A stretch of DNA of 64,000 nucleotides, taken from Enterovirga aerilata (GTDB lineage: Bacteria > Pseudomonadota > Alphaproteobacteria > Rhizobiales > Beijerinckiaceae). The stretch spans positions 186,001-250,000 of the forward strand of contig NZ_JABEPP010000002.1 of the NCBI RefSeq assembly GCF_013044135.1, written 5' to 3'. The notes under the pieces were generated by a model that saw only the letters and a list, made by a program, of their open reading frames with translations, was not told the origin of the DNA and did not search any database. Below are positions 25,274-35,022 of this stretch, piece by piece (position 1 is the first letter of the stretch; the number at the start of each line of letters is the position of its first letter). The position numbers and the translations under genes were made by a program.

Positions 25274-25471
25274 TCACGCCCCGGAGGCGGCGCGCCACCA
25301 CAGCACGATCATGATCAGCACGATCGCGCCGAACTGGAGCAGGACGCGGAGGCGCATCAGGCTCTGCGACCTCTGCGCGGGGCCGCCCCGCATCATGTTG
25401 CCGAGGCCGAGAAGCAGCACGGCCGCGACGGCAAGCGTCGCAAGGAGGACGACGAAGCTCGATCCCGACAC
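25274..25471 (-). CDS. Twin-transmembrane (HIG1-like) small membrane protein
   Basis: A 65-residue protein with two hydrophobic helices (FVVLLATLAVAAVLLLGLGN and VLLQFGAIVLIMIVLWW) joined by a short basic hairpin with MRLRV, the layout of HIG1-domain twin-helix proteins. It ends with AASGA. The same small gene often precedes the cobalamin adenosyltransferase and etf genes in rhizobia, as it does here 22 bp upstream. HIG1 proteins associate with respiratory complexes in mitochondria; the bacterial role is unclear. Confidence 0.75.
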   Translation of the reverse strand: MSGSSFVVLLATLAVAAVLLLGLGNMMRGGPAQRSQSLMRLRVLLQFGAIVLIMIVLWWRAASGA

Positions 25472-25495
25472 GGGTGGCAGGTCCTAGATGTCCAG

Positions 25496-28099
25496 TTAGT
25501 TGCGGCGGAGCAGGCGCTCGAAATAATCGAGCTCCTCCTGGGGGCGCGTCGGATCGCCGAGCTTGCGGCGCAGCTCCTCGAGAATCCGGCGGGCACGCTC
25601 GACCGCAGATTCGTTTGCACCGGGAATGCGTACGCGCCCGTCCGAGAACTCGCGGCTGCGGGTGGGGCGCCCGAGCGGATCGTCGTTGCGCGGATCGTTC
25701 TGAGCGCGGCCTTGCGGGTTGCCCGGCCCGTAAGGCTCGCCGCCTTCGCCCTCGCCCTCGTTCTGGCCCATCATGCGCTGCATCTGCTGGGCCATGCCCT
25801 GCATGCCACGCTGGAGGCCTTCCAGCGCGCGACCCTGCGATTCGACAGCGCTGCCCTCGCGGCCCTGGCCGAGCTGACCTTCCGCCTCCCGCATGGCGCC
25901 CTCGGCGTCCGCGAGACCCTGTTCGCCCTGCATCCCCATGCCGCGCATCCGGCGCTGCAATTCCTGCAGGCGCTCGCGTAGCGCCTGCTGGCGCCGGCTC
26001 AGGCCCTGGCCGTTCTGACCGTCCTGGCCGTTCTCGGCGCTGTCCTGCTCGCCGTCCTCGCTCTGGTCGCCCTGCTGTCCCTGTTGCCCAGGCTGCTGCC
26101 GCTGGCCCGGGCCGCGCTGCCGCTGTCCCTGGCGGGCACCCTGGCGGTCGCGGCGGTTCTGGCCTTGCCGGAAGGTCTCGTCCCGGAGCTGCTGCTGCTC
26201 CCGGATCATGTTGTCCATCTCCTCCATCTGCCGGTTCATCTCGCGCGCCATGGGATCGCTCATGCGCGAGTTCGGCTGTGCCGTCCGGAGGTTCTCCAAA
26301 ATATTCCTGAGCTGATCGAGCAGGCGTTGCGCCTCGGCCATGTCGCCGCGCCGCATTGCCTCCTGCATCTCGTTCAGCATGCGGTTGAGGTCGTCCTGGC
26401 TGATGACGCGGTCCGGCGCGCGCGACATCTGCTGCTGTCCGTCCTGCGGCTGGTTCTGCATGCGCTCGGCGAATTCGCGCAGGAAGCGGTCCATCGCCTG
26501 GCGCAACTCCTCGGTGAGCCGGGCGATCTCCTGCTCGCTCGCGCCCCGCTCCATCGCCTCGCGCAGCCGCTCCTGCGCGGCGCGGAGCTCCCGCTCCGCG
26601 TCGGAGAGGTCGCCGTCCTCGATCTGCAGCGCCATGGCCCAGAGCCAGTCGGCGACCTCGGTCAGGTCGGCGTCGCTCCGGGCCCGACGGAAGCGCTCCG
26701 CTGCAGCGCGCAGCCCGAGGAACACGCCCCATTCGGGCGTGAACCGTTCAGGCGCGATGAGGAGCGAATCGAGCGCGATCTGGACCGGACGGCGATTGTC
26801 CGGGTCGAGGATGATGTTCCGGCGCTGCTCGACGAGCGCCTTGGCGAGCGGCTTCGTGAACGGGCGCTGCGGCAGCGTGAATTCGATCGCCTGGCTGCGG
26901 CCTTCCTGACCGGCCTCGTCCTTGGCGAGGAGCGTGATCTTCACCCGCGCGCCAGCCCAGGGATGGGCCGTAAGGTCGACCCCCGACTTCGTCTCCTCGC
27001 CCGAGCGGGAATCGGCCGGAAGGGTCAGGGTGATCCGAGGAGGGGGAACAAGCGAGCGGCGGCCTGCGAGGTCCGGCTTCTCGACCAGGCCCTCGGCGGC
27101 GCTGATCCCGTAATCGTCCTTCATCGTATGGGTGATGGAGAAGGTGCCGCGGGCGTTCACCTCGGGTGGCCCCGCGATCGTCACCTCCGGCGCACGGTCC
27201 GGGATAGCCTCGACAAAGAGCCGCATCGCACCGGTGAGCCCGGTACGGATCCCGAGCTCCGCCGATCCGGTCAGCTTGAAGCGGGTTTCCTTCAGATCAG
27301 GCTTCTGGTCCTCGGCGGGCTTGAGCGGAGCGAAGCCGCCGCCGGGCTGCAGTTCGGCGTCGCCGCGCCCGGCGACGCGGATCACGAGCGTGGATCCGAC
27401 CGGTGCCCTGAGACGCTGCTCGCCCGCCGCCAGATCGATCATCAGCGGAGGCAGCCGCGTGTAGAGCGGCGGGTCGATCCAGCCATCCACGCGGAACATC
27501 GGCCCCGCCGCGGCCGGGCCGCGCCAGTCGAAAGCCGCCGCGATGCGGCGCCCCGCTTCCGGTCCCGCGACGAACAGGGCGGCGACGGCACCGACGAGCG
27601 CAGCGGCCCTGATGGCGCGCGGGTCGCGCCGCGGCATGTTTGGGTGGGGCGGCGCGACCGCAAGGCGGGCGATCGCCGCCTCGGCGCGCCTGCGATGCAG
27701 GTCCCAGAGCGCGCGGCTCGCCGGGTCATCCGCGCCGAGCGCGAGGCTATCCTCGTAGCTGCGCGCGGGGCGGTGCGCCGTGGCCGAATCGCGGTCGAGT
27801 CGGTCAAGCGCCGCATCCCGCGGCGCAGGCCGAACCCGCAGGAGCGGGTAGAGCGACGTCAGGAAGGCGAGCCCGAACAGGGCGAGACCGACCTGCCGCC
27901 AGGTCACCGGCAGGTCGAGCCATAGCCCGAGCCAGGACGCGGCGAGGAACACGAGCACGACCGTGAAGGGTGCCCAAAGGGCGGGCCAGAGCCGCTCCCA
28001 CAGAAGCGCACGGCGGGAGCCCGCAACGAGGGCGTCGAGCCGCGCCCGGGCAGGGCTGTCCGGGATTTCGGCGGGATTCGGGCCGCGAGTCAGGCGCAT
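25496..28099 (-). CDS. TIGR02302 family membrane protein
   Basis: An 867-residue protein. Two or three hydrophobic helices lie in the first 230 residues (LWAPFTVVLVFLAASWLGLW, VGLALFGLAFLTSLYPLL and ALVGAVAALFVAG); a large periplasmic part follows with beta-rich segments. The last 350 residues are strongly Gln/Arg/Glu/Met-rich, with coiled-coil repeats such as LNRMLNEMQEAMRRGDMAEA and low-complexity glutamine/glycine stretches. This matches the alphaproteobacterial TIGR02302/DUF4175 family of unknown function. Start ATG 28099 (MRLTRGPNP). lysA lies upstream on the same strand. Confidence 0.88.
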   Translation of the reverse strand: MRLTRGPNPAEIPDSPARARLDALVAGSRRALLWERLWPALWAPFTVVLVFLAASWLGLWLDLPVTWRQVGLALFGLAFLTSLYPLLRVRPAPRDAALDRLDRDSATAHRPARSYEDSLALGADDPASRALWDLHRRRAEAAIARLAVAPPHPNMPRRDPRAIRAAALVGAVAALFVAGPEAGRRIAAAFDWRGPAAAGPMFRVDGWIDPPLYTRLPPLMIDLAAGEQRLRAPVGSTLVIRVAGRGDAELQPGGGFAPLKPAEDQKPDLKETRFKLTGSAELGIRTGLTGAMRLFVEAIPDRAPEVTIAGPPEVNARGTFSITHTMKDDYGISAAEGLVEKPDLAGRRSLVPPPRITLTLPADSRSGEETKSGVDLTAHPWAGARVKITLLAKDEAGQEGRSQAIEFTLPQRPFTKPLAKALVEQRRNIILDPDNRRPVQIALDSLLIAPERFTPEWGVFLGLRAAAERFRRARSDADLTEVADWLWAMALQIEDGDLSDAERELRAAQERLREAMERGASEQEIARLTEELRQAMDRFLREFAERMQNQPQDGQQQMSRAPDRVISQDDLNRMLNEMQEAMRRGDMAEAQRLLDQLRNILENLRTAQPNSRMSDPMAREMNRQMEEMDNMIREQQQLRDETFRQGQNRRDRQGARQGQRQRGPGQRQQPGQQGQQGDQSEDGEQDSAENGQDGQNGQGLSRRQQALRERLQELQRRMRGMGMQGEQGLADAEGAMREAEGQLGQGREGSAVESQGRALEGLQRGMQGMAQQMQRMMGQNEGEGEGGEPYGPGNPQGRAQNDPRNDDPLGRPTRSREFSDGRVRIPGANESAVERARRILEELRRKLGDPTRPQEELDYFERLLRRN

Positions 28100-28204
28100 C
28101 TCGGCCCCGAGGAAGCAGGAGCGCTCACCCGGGCAAGATAGCAACTTTATCCGCCCTGGCCAGCGCGGCCGACGGGCGCGCCCCCTTTCGTCCGGTTGGC
28201 GTCG

Positions 28205-29473
28205 TCAGACCAGCCAGTCCGGCAGGCGGTCCATGCCGATCAGCTCATCGTAGGTCTGGCGCGGCCGGACCACGGAGTACCTCTCGGCGCGCACCATGAT
28301 CTCGGGAACGAGCGGGCGCGTGTTGTAGGTGCCGGCCTGCACCGCGCCATAGGCGCCGGCGGTCATCACGGCGAGGAGGTCGCCCGGTGCGGGCTGCCGC
28401 ATGCGGCGTCCCAGGGCGAGATAGTCGCCGGTCTCGCAGACCGGACCGACCACGTCGGCCGTGATCCGGGCCGCGCCCGCCGCAGGCTCGGCCACGGGCA
28501 CGATATCGTGATGAGCCTCATAGAGCGTCGGCCGGATGAGGTCGTTCATGCCGGCATCGACGATGACGAAGGTCCGATCCTCGCCCTCCTTCACGAAGAC
28601 GACACGCGTGACGAGGATGCCGGCATTGCCGGCGATCATGCGGCCGATCTCGAAGATCAGCTTGAGGCCGAGCCCGCGCGTCTTCTCCTTGACGACGGCC
28701 GCGAAGGCGGCGGGGTCGGGGGGCGGCGGATCGTCGTGCTTGTAGGGGATGCCGAGGCCGCCACCCAGGTCGAGATGGGTGAGCCGGTGCCCTTCGGCCA
28801 TGAGGTCGCGCGCGAGCTCCACCATGAGCTCGGTCGCGTTCGCATATGGATCCAGATCCGTGATCTGGCTGCCGATATGCATGTCCACGCCGGTCACCCG
28901 CAGGCCCGGGAGCTCCGCGGCCCTGGCATAGGCATGCCGGGCGCGCGAGATCGGTATGCCGAACTTGTTCTCGCTCTTGCCGGTCGAGATCTTGGCGTGC
29001 GTCCTGGCATCCACGTCAGGGTTCACCCGGACGGAGACCGGCGCGACCGTCCCCTTCGAGACCGCCACCTCCGAGAGCGCCTCCATCTCGGGCTCGCTCT
29101 CGACATTGAAGCAGAGGATGCCGGCATCGAGTGCGGCCGCCATCTCCGCCTTTGTCTTGCCGACCCCCGAGAAGACGATCCTCTCGGCCGGCACGCCGGC
29201 GAGGAGCGCGCGGCGGAGCTCGCCCTCGGAGACGATGTCCGTGCCGGCGCCGAGGCGGGCGAGGGTGGCGATGACCGACTGGTTCGAGTTCGCCTTCAGC
29301 GCGTAGCAGACGAGCGCATCGGCATCTGCGAAGGCAGCTGCGAAGACGCGGTAATGCCGCTCGAGCGTCGCAGTCGAGTAGCAGTAGAACGGCGTGCCGA
29401 CCTCGTCGGCGAGCATGCGCAGATCGACGTTCTCGGCATGAAGCACGCCGCGCCGGTACTCGAAATGGTGCAT
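28205..29473 (-). CDS. lysA: Diaminopimelate decarboxylase
   Basis: PLP-dependent last step of lysine biosynthesis, converting meso-diaminopimelate to lysine. 422 residues. PLP lysine lies in VCYALKANSNQSV (about residue 60); other family motifs are HIGSQITDLDPY, GGGLGIPY, the EIGRMIAGNAG phosphate/PLP region and GPVCETGDYLALGR with the active-site cysteine. It starts four bases from the stop of the LptM-like lipoprotein gene, an arrangement (argH-lptM-lysA) repeated across proteobacteria. Confidence 0.97.
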   Translation of the reverse strand: MHHFEYRRGVLHAENVDLRMLADEVGTPFYCYSTATLERHYRVFAAAFADADALVCYALKANSNQSVIATLARLGAGTDIVSEGELRRALLAGVPAERIVFSGVGKTKAEMAAALDAGILCFNVESEPEMEALSEVAVSKGTVAPVSVRVNPDVDARTHAKISTGKSENKFGIPISRARHAYARAAELPGLRVTGVDMHIGSQITDLDPYANATELMVELARDLMAEGHRLTHLDLGGGLGIPYKHDDPPPPDPAAFAAVVKEKTRGLGLKLIFEIGRMIAGNAGILVTRVVFVKEGEDRTFVIVDAGMNDLIRPTLYEAHHDIVPVAEPAAGAARITADVVGPVCETGDYLALGRRMRQPAPGDLLAVMTAGAYGAVQAGTYNTRPLVPEIMVRAERYSVVRPRQTYDELIGMDRLPDWLV

Positions 29474-29476
29474 CGG

Positions 29477-29851
29477 CTAGAGCAGCGGGTCGAGGACGAA
29501 AGGCTCGTTCGGGACGACATAGCCGCGGTTGCGCTTGCGCGGGGTCGGATTGGGCGTCGGGACCACCGATTGCAGCGTCTCCGCCTCGTCGTCCTCGTCG
29601 TCGGGCGCGTCTTCGACCACGGCACCCGGCCGCGTCGCGAGGGTGGTCGAGGGCGGGGCCGCCTGGCCCGCCGCGGTCCCGCCTCGCCGCAGCCGCGGGT
29701 CCGCCGGAGCCGCCGCGGCGGGGGGAGCGGAGGCGGCGGCCTCCGGCGGTTCGAGCGGTCCGCGCCGGCCGCAGCCCGAGAGCCCGAGCGCAAGCAGCGC
29801 CGCCAGGGAGAGGAGCAGGCCTCGTCCGAGGGGGTGGAGTCGTGTCGTCAT
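29477..29851 (-). CDS. lptM: LptM-like small lipoprotein
   Basis: A 124-residue lipoprotein: signal helix GLLLSLAALLALGLSGC with lipobox LSGC, immediately followed by GRRGPLEPPE, the conserved start of LptM/YifL mature proteins. LptM assists maturation of the LPS translocon LptDE in E. coli. The rest is an Ala/Pro-rich tail with an acidic DAPDDEDDEAE patch and a longer C-terminus than YifL. Location between argH and lysA is the conserved one. Function by analogy. Confidence 0.82.
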   Translation of the reverse strand: MTTRLHPLGRGLLLSLAALLALGLSGCGRRGPLEPPEAAASAPPAAAAPADPRLRRGGTAAGQAAPPSTTLATRPGAVVEDAPDDEDDEAETLQSVVPTPNPTPRKRNRGYVVPNEPFVLDPLL

Positions 29852-29912
29852 CGAGGGATCCCGGCGGTCGCGAGGCACCATAAGCACAGGGCGGATGCGG
29901 AGGCGAGATCGC

Positions 29913-31307
29913 CTAAGTGGCCGCGCTGCCGCGAAGACGGGCGAGCCAGCCTTCTGCCTGCGCACGGACGTTGTCGGGCGCCGTTCCGCCGTAGGAGCGC
30001 CGGCTGCGGACGGATGCCTCGGTCCCCAGCACCTCGAATACCTCGTCGGTGATCCGAGGCTCGACGCCCTGCATCTCGGCGAGCGAAAGCTCCTCCAGCC
30101 CGATCCCGCGCGCCGAGGCGAGGCCGACGAGCCGGCCGGTCACGTGGTGCGCGTCCCGGAAGGGCAGGCCGAGCGCACGGACCAGCCAGTCGGCAAGGTC
30201 GGTCGCGGTCGCGTAGCCCGCGCCGGCAGCCTTCCTCATCGCGTCCGCGTTCGGCTTCATGTCGCGCACCATGCCGGCGGTCGCGGCAAGGCAGAGGGAC
30301 AGCGTCTGCATGGCGTCGAAGGCGCCCTCCTTGTCCTCCTGCATGTCCTTGCCATAGGCGAGGGGTAGCCCCTTCAGGACCATGAGCAGACCCTGGAGCG
30401 CGCCGGCGACGCGCCCGGTCTTGCCGCGCACGAGCTCGGCTGCATCCGGATTGCGTTTCTGCGGCATGATGGAGGAGCCGGTCGTGAAGGCGTCCGACAG
30501 CGCGATGAAGTTGAATTGCGGCGTCGTCCACAGGACGATCTCCTCGGCGAAGCGCGAGAGATGCACGGCCGTGATCGCCGCGGCCGCGAGCGCCTCAAGC
30601 ACGAAATCCCGGTCGGACACGGAATCGAGCGAGTTCGCGGTCGGCCGGTCGAAGCCGAGCGCTTCCGCCGTCATGTGCCGGTCGATCGGGAAGGACGTGC
30701 CGGCAAGCGCGGCGGCGCCGAGCGGGCATTCGTTCAGCCGCCGCCGCGCATCGGCAAAGCGGCCGCGGTCGCGCGAGAGCATCTCGACATAGGCGAGCAG
30801 GTGATGGCCGAAGGTCACCGGCTGCGCCGATTGCAGATGGGTGAAGCCCGGCATGACGAGACCGGCATGGGCGCGCGCCGCCTCCGCGAAGGCCAGCATC
30901 AGGTCGGCGATCTGCCCGTCGACGGCGTCGATCGTGTCGCGCATCCAGAGCCGCATGTCGGTCGCGACCTGATCGTTGCGCGAGCGCGCGGTGTGAAGGC
31001 GGCCCGCGGCCGGACCGATCAGCTCCCTGAGCCGGCTCTCCACATGCATGTGGATGTCCTCGAGCGAGCGCGACCAGGCCATCTTTCCGGCCTCGATCTC
31101 GCCGAGGACCGTCCGAAGCCCCTGCGTGATCGCCTCGACATCGCTCTGAGGCAGGATGCCCGTCTTGCCGAGCATCGCGGCATGCGCCAGGGAGCCGCGG
31201 ATGTCCTGCGGCGCGAGCTTCCTGTCGAAATCGATGGAGGCGTTGATCTCCTCCATGATCTCGGCTGGGCCGCTCTCGTAGCGCCCGCCCCACATCCGGT
31301 TCGACAT
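29913..31307 (-). CDS. argH: Argininosuccinate lyase
   Basis: Last enzyme of arginine biosynthesis, splitting argininosuccinate to arginine and fumarate. 464 residues with [20 protein letters not shown] at the N-terminus, [20 protein letters not shown], and the fumarase/lyase signature [20 protein letters not shown] (about residue 280). The start codon CAT (31305-31307, minus) overlaps the ATG of the divergent tlpA gene inside the four bases CATG, so neither gene has an upstream gap of its own. Confidence 0.97.
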   Translation of the reverse strand: MSNRMWGGRYESGPAEIMEEINASIDFDRKLAPQDIRGSLAHAAMLGKTGILPQSDVEAITQGLRTVLGEIEAGKMAWSRSLEDIHMHVESRLRELIGPAAGRLHTARSRNDQVATDMRLWMRDTIDAVDGQIADLMLAFAEAARAHAGLVMPGFTHLQSAQPVTFGHHLLAYVEMLSRDRGRFADARRRLNECPLGAAALAGTSFPIDRHMTAEALGFDRPTANSLDSVSDRDFVLEALAAAAITAVHLSRFAEEIVLWTTPQFNFIALSDAFTTGSSIMPQKRNPDAAELVRGKTGRVAGALQGLLMVLKGLPLAYGKDMQEDKEGAFDAMQTLSLCLAATAGMVRDMKPNADAMRKAAGAGYATATDLADWLVRALGLPFRDAHHVTGRLVGLASARGIGLEELSLAEMQGVEPRITDEVFEVLGTEASVRSRRSYGGTAPDNVRAQAEGWLARLRGSAAT

Positions 31308-31956
31308 GCTGAAGATCCTCGCCCGCACGCCTCTGCGCCGGCCCATCCTGGCCGGCATCGCCGTGCTCGCCTTTCTCGCCGCAGGGGCCGGCCTATACGG
31401 GACGGCTCGGCTGTGGGGCAACCGCGGCGAGGCGAGCTGCGCCGCCTCCGCGTCCGTCCTTGAGCGCCTGCGGCCGCTCGCGCGGGGAGAGGTCGCAGCC
31501 TTCGAGGTCTCGCGCGAGCCGGTGCAGGCGCCCGGTTTTTCCTTCCAGGCCCCGGACGGGACGCGGCGCGACCTCGCGAGCTTCCGCGGGCGGACGGTGC
31601 TCCTGAATCTTTGGGCGACCTGGTGCGAGCCCTGCAAGCGGGAGATGCCCGCGCTCGACCGGCTGCAGGCCGAACTCGGCGGCCCGCGTTTCGAGGTCGC
31701 AGCCGTCAACATCGATACGCGCAACGTCGAACGGCCGAGGCTCTGGCTCGCCCAGGCCGGCGTGAACAACCTCGCCTACTACACCGATCACGAGGCGAAG
31801 ATCTTCCAGGACCTGCGCCGCGCCGGCCTGGCGGAAGGCATGCCGACCACCGTCCTGGTCGACCCGGCGGGCTGCCGGCTCGGCCACATGTCGGGCCCGG
31901 CCGAGTGGGCCTCGCCCGAGGCGCTCGCGCTGATCCGGGCCGCGCTCGGTTCCTGA
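31306..31956 (+). CDS. tlpA: TlpA-type thiol:disulfide reductase
   Basis: A 216-residue membrane-anchored thioredoxin-like protein facing the periplasm. One helix ([20 protein letters not shown], residues 13-32) is followed by a thioredoxin fold with the redox motif [13 protein letters not shown] (about residue 110) and the cis-proline segment GMPTTVLVD. TlpA reduces proteins needed for cytochrome oxidase assembly in Bradyrhizobium. Its partner gene argH begins on the other strand in the same CATG, the usual position of tlpA in rhizobia. Confidence 0.92.
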   Translation: MLKILARTPLRRPILAGIAVLAFLAAGAGLYGTARLWGNRGEASCAASASVLERLRPLARGEVAAFEVSREPVQAPGFSFQAPDGTRRDLASFRGRTVLLNLWATWCEPCKREMPALDRLQAELGGPRFEVAAVNIDTRNVERPRLWLAQAGVNNLAYYTDHEAKIFQDLRRAGLAEGMPTTVLVDPAGCRLGHMSGPAEWASPEALALIRAALGS

Positions 31957-32027
31957 ATGCGGGCCCGGACTGGATCGGTTCCGGCCGGCGGGCGTTGCCT
32001 CCGTACGAAACAGACCGGAGACGACCT

Positions 32028-32216
32028 ATGAACCTGGATACGCGCAAGGCCGCGGAGACAGACGGCGATCGCAAGACGGGCTTCGGCGCCAAGGCGAGGT
32101 CGGACGACCACAAGTTGCCCGAGAACTCGCAGGAGAACCTCGACGAGAAGCTCGACAACGCCGTCGACGAGACCTTTCCGGGCAGCGACCCGGTCTCGGT
32201 GAAGATCACGAAGTGA
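32028..32216 (+). CDS. Small hydrophilic rhizobial protein
   Basis: A 62-residue highly charged protein. Its C-terminal part LDNAVDETFPGSDPVSVKIT recalls a short motif seen in many small proteins of Hyphomicrobiales. CCGGAG lies before the ATG. No signal or membrane segment. Function unknown. Confidence 0.75.
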   Translation: MNLDTRKAAETDGDRKTGFGAKARSDDHKLPENSQENLDEKLDNAVDETFPGSDPVSVKITK

Positions 32217-32231
32217 CGCGCGGGGCGCGTC

Positions 32232-32289
32232 ATCCTCGGGCTCGACCCGAGGATCCCGACGATCGAATGGCCGGGACGAGCCCGGCCAT
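32232..32289. repeat. REP-like double hairpin
   Basis: Two perfect 9-5-9 hairpins in a row: ATCCTCGGG/CCCGAGGAT (32232-32254, loop CTCGA) and ATGGCCGGG/CCCGGCCAT (32267-32289, loop ACGAG). They lie between convergent genes. This sequence type recurs as an intergenic repeat in many Hyphomicrobiales genomes. Confidence 0.75.
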
Positions 32290-32304
32290 GTACCGAACGC
32301 CGCC

Positions 32305-33978
32305 TTACTGCGTTTCGAGGATCCGGCGGGCGATGACCTGGGCCTGGATCTCGGCGGCACCCTCGAAGATGGACAGGATGCGGGCGTCGCAGAGAAGGCG
32401 GCTGACGGGATATTCCAGCGCGAAGCCGTTGCCGCCATGGATCTGCAGCGCGTTGTCGGCGGCGGACCAGGCGATGCGCGCGGCGAGCAGCTTCGCCATG
32501 CCGGCCTCCAGGTCGCACCGCCTTCCCTCGTCCTTGGAGCGGCCCGCGAAATAGGTGAGCTGGCGGGCAATGTGGGTCTCGACCGCCATCATGGCGATCT
32601 TGTCCGCGACGCGCGGGAAGGCGATCAGCGGCCGTCCGAATTGCTGCCGCTCCTGCGCATATCTCAACCCGACATCCAGCGCCGATTGCGCGACGCCGAC
32701 CGCTCGCGCGGCCGTCTGGATGCGGGCGGATTCGAAGGTCTGCATGAGCTGGCGGAAGCCTTGGCCCTCGACCTCGCCCAGCAGGTTCGCGGCGGGCACC
32801 GCGAAGCCGTCGAAGGCGAGCTCGTATTCCTTCATGCCGCGATAGCCGAGCACCTCGATCTCGCCGCCCGTGAGACCCTCGACCGGGAAGGGATCGGCGT
32901 CCGTGCCGCGCGGCTTCTCGCCGATGAGGATGGAAAGGCCCTTGTAGCCCGGCTCGTCCGGATTGGTTCGGACGAGGATCGTCATGATGTCCGCCCGGAC
33001 CGGATGGGTAATCCAGGTCTTGTTGCCGTAAATGCGCCAGACCTCGCCCTCCTTCACGGCCCGCGTCTTCAGCGAGGCGAGATCGGAGCCGGTATTCGGC
33101 TCGGTGAAGACGGCCGTCGGCAGGAGCTCGCCCGAGGCGATGCGGGGCAGGAATCGCGCCTTCTGCTCCTCCGTCCCGCCGCCGAGGATCAGCTCGGCCG
33201 CGATCTCCGATCGCGTGCCGAGCGAGCCGACGCCGATATAGGCCCGCGACAGCTCCTCCGACACGACGCACATGGAGACCTTCGAGAGGCCCATGCCGCC
33301 GTGCTCCTCGGGGATCGTGAGGCCGAAGACGCCGAGTTCCGCCATCTGGCCGATGACGGAGAGCGGGATGTACTCGTTCCTCAGGTGCCACTGGTGCGCG
33401 TACGGCTCGACCTCGGCTTCCGCGAAGCGCCGCATCTCCGTGCGGATGGCCTCCAGCGTCTCGTCGAGCCCCGGATCGCCGACCACGCCGCCGCCGGTCT
33501 GGCCGATCAACTCGGCGAGCCGCGCCCGGTTCGCGGGGGTGTTCCCGGCCTCGATCAGCGTCTCGATCGCGTCCGTCCGGAAGCGTGCGGCCTCGCGAGC
33601 GACGAGCCCGAGATCGGCGAGGCGGGCCGTCTCGACCTGGCTCATCGGGATCCCCGAGAAGGCCTGGTCGAGATACTCGCCCATCCCGATCCGGACCAGC
33701 AGCTCCTCCGTCTCGCCGAACCGGCCCTCGGCGGCCATACGCTCGGCATAGGCTGCGAGCTCTCCGATCGCGGTCGCGTAGGTCGAGAGCCACGCGAGGG
33801 CATGGGCCGCGTGCTGCTCGGCATCGAGGCGGGCCGGGGAGAGCCGCCCACCCTCCAGCAGCTTCGAGCGGAGACGCCGCCCGGCCTCGGCGACGAGCGC
33901 GTGCAGATCCGGTGCCGCCGTCCGCGATAAGGAGGCGAGGTCGCCCACGGGGCGGGGCGTCGGTGAGGCAGCGGACAT
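32305..33978 (-). CDS. mcd: (2S)-methylsuccinyl-CoA dehydrogenase
   Basis: A 557-residue acyl-CoA dehydrogenase with an N-terminal extension of about 165 mostly helical residues absent from ordinary members, as in the methylsuccinyl-CoA dehydrogenase of the ethylmalonyl-CoA pathway, which oxidises methylsuccinyl-CoA to mesaconyl-CoA. The FAD/CoA core shows FGLTIPEEHGGMGLSKVSM, VFTEPNTGSDLASLKTRA, RLLCDARILSIFEGAAEIQ (catalytic base region) and QIHGGNGFALEYP. ETF, encoded at 22.8-24.5 kb, is the expected electron acceptor. ATG 33978 starts the protein. Confidence 0.9.
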   Translation of the reverse strand: MSAASPTPRPVGDLASLSRTAAPDLHALVAEAGRRLRSKLLEGGRLSPARLDAEQHAAHALAWLSTYATAIGELAAYAERMAAEGRFGETEELLVRIGMGEYLDQAFSGIPMSQVETARLADLGLVAREAARFRTDAIETLIEAGNTPANRARLAELIGQTGGGVVGDPGLDETLEAIRTEMRRFAEAEVEPYAHQWHLRNEYIPLSVIGQMAELGVFGLTIPEEHGGMGLSKVSMCVVSEELSRAYIGVGSLGTRSEIAAELILGGGTEEQKARFLPRIASGELLPTAVFTEPNTGSDLASLKTRAVKEGEVWRIYGNKTWITHPVRADIMTILVRTNPDEPGYKGLSILIGEKPRGTDADPFPVEGLTGGEIEVLGYRGMKEYELAFDGFAVPAANLLGEVEGQGFRQLMQTFESARIQTAARAVGVAQSALDVGLRYAQERQQFGRPLIAFPRVADKIAMMAVETHIARQLTYFAGRSKDEGRRCDLEAGMAKLLAARIAWSAADNALQIHGGNGFALEYPVSRLLCDARILSIFEGAAEIQAQVIARRILETQ

Positions 33979-34038
33979 GCGGGACCCTGAAAGCTCGGCT
34001 GTGCGGCGCACAATACGCGGAATGGCGGCGACGGGTAG

Positions 34039-34908
34039 TCAGGCCCGGGCTGCGAGCGCTACGCCGAAAGCAGCAAGCGCCATCCCGACGAGCTGGATGA
34101 CGGTCAACGTCTCCCCGAACAAAGCGTAGCTCATGAGCGCCGAGACCGGCGGCACGAGGAAGAGCAGCGACGAGACGCCCACCGCTGCCCCGCGCCGCAG
34201 CATGACGAGCAGCAACGCGATCGCCCCGATCGACAGGCCGAAGATCGACCAGGCGAGCCCGAACAGCAGGGCGGGCGCGGGCTCGATCCGCATCTCCTCC
34301 GTCGCGAGGCTTCCGGCGAGGACCACGAGCGTCGCCCCCACATATTGCACGGCGGTTCCGGACCGGAGGTCGAGCGCTCCACCCGTCCGCTTCTGCCAGA
34401 GCGTTCCGGCCGTGATGCCGGCCAAGCTGACCAGGCACACGAGAAGCGGCGCGACGGAATAGCCGCCCGCTCCGCCGATCTTCGGCCCGAGGACGAGCCC
34501 CAAGCCGATGAAGCCGGCGCCCACTCCCGCCCATCGTCGGGGCGGAACGTGCTCGCCGAGAAGTGGACGCGCGAGCAGGGCAACCAGCAGCGGCTGCGAC
34601 CCGACGATCAGCGCGGAGATGCCGGCGGGAAGTCCGTGCCGGACCGCCCAGAAGACGCCGCCCAGATAGATCCCGTGCAGCAGGATCCCGGCGATGATCG
34701 CATCCCGCCAGGCCCGCCCGGTCGGCGGCCACGGTGCTCCCGCCGCAAGCGCCGCGCCGGCCAGGATCGCGGTGGCGAGCCCGAACCGGATCGCCAGGAA
34801 GATGAGCGGCTCGGTATAGGGTGCGACGAGGCGCGCCACCACGAAGCCGGTCGCCCAGATGAGGACGAACGCACCGGGGATCAGGATCTGGTCGAGGCGC
34901 GCCGGCAT
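34039..34908 (-). CDS. EamA/DMT family transporter
   Basis: A 289-residue inner-membrane protein with about ten hydrophobic helices and the two-fold EamA layout. Family marks include VLIWATGFVVARLVAPYTEP at the N-terminus, GISALIVGSQPLLVALLARP and LLGEHVPPRRWAGVGAGFIG in the first half, and LFGETLTVIQLVGMALAAFG at the end. Probably a metabolite exporter; substrate unknown. Divergent from the YihY gene. Confidence 0.9.
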   Translation of the reverse strand: MPARLDQILIPGAFVLIWATGFVVARLVAPYTEPLIFLAIRFGLATAILAGAALAAGAPWPPTGRAWRDAIIAGILLHGIYLGGVFWAVRHGLPAGISALIVGSQPLLVALLARPLLGEHVPPRRWAGVGAGFIGLGLVLGPKIGGAGGYSVAPLLVCLVSLAGITAGTLWQKRTGGALDLRSGTAVQYVGATLVVLAGSLATEEMRIEPAPALLFGLAWSIFGLSIGAIALLLVMLRRGAAVGVSSLLFLVPPVSALMSYALFGETLTVIQLVGMALAAFGVALAARA

Positions 34909-35022
34909 GGTCCCGGGCTGTAGCCCAGCCCGGACGGTCAGGCGATCCGGCTTTGGGCGCAGGCGGCGCCCGACTTGCGCCTCACGGCAGCGGCTGCCAT
35001 CTGCCGGCCGGAAGGCCGCCCC

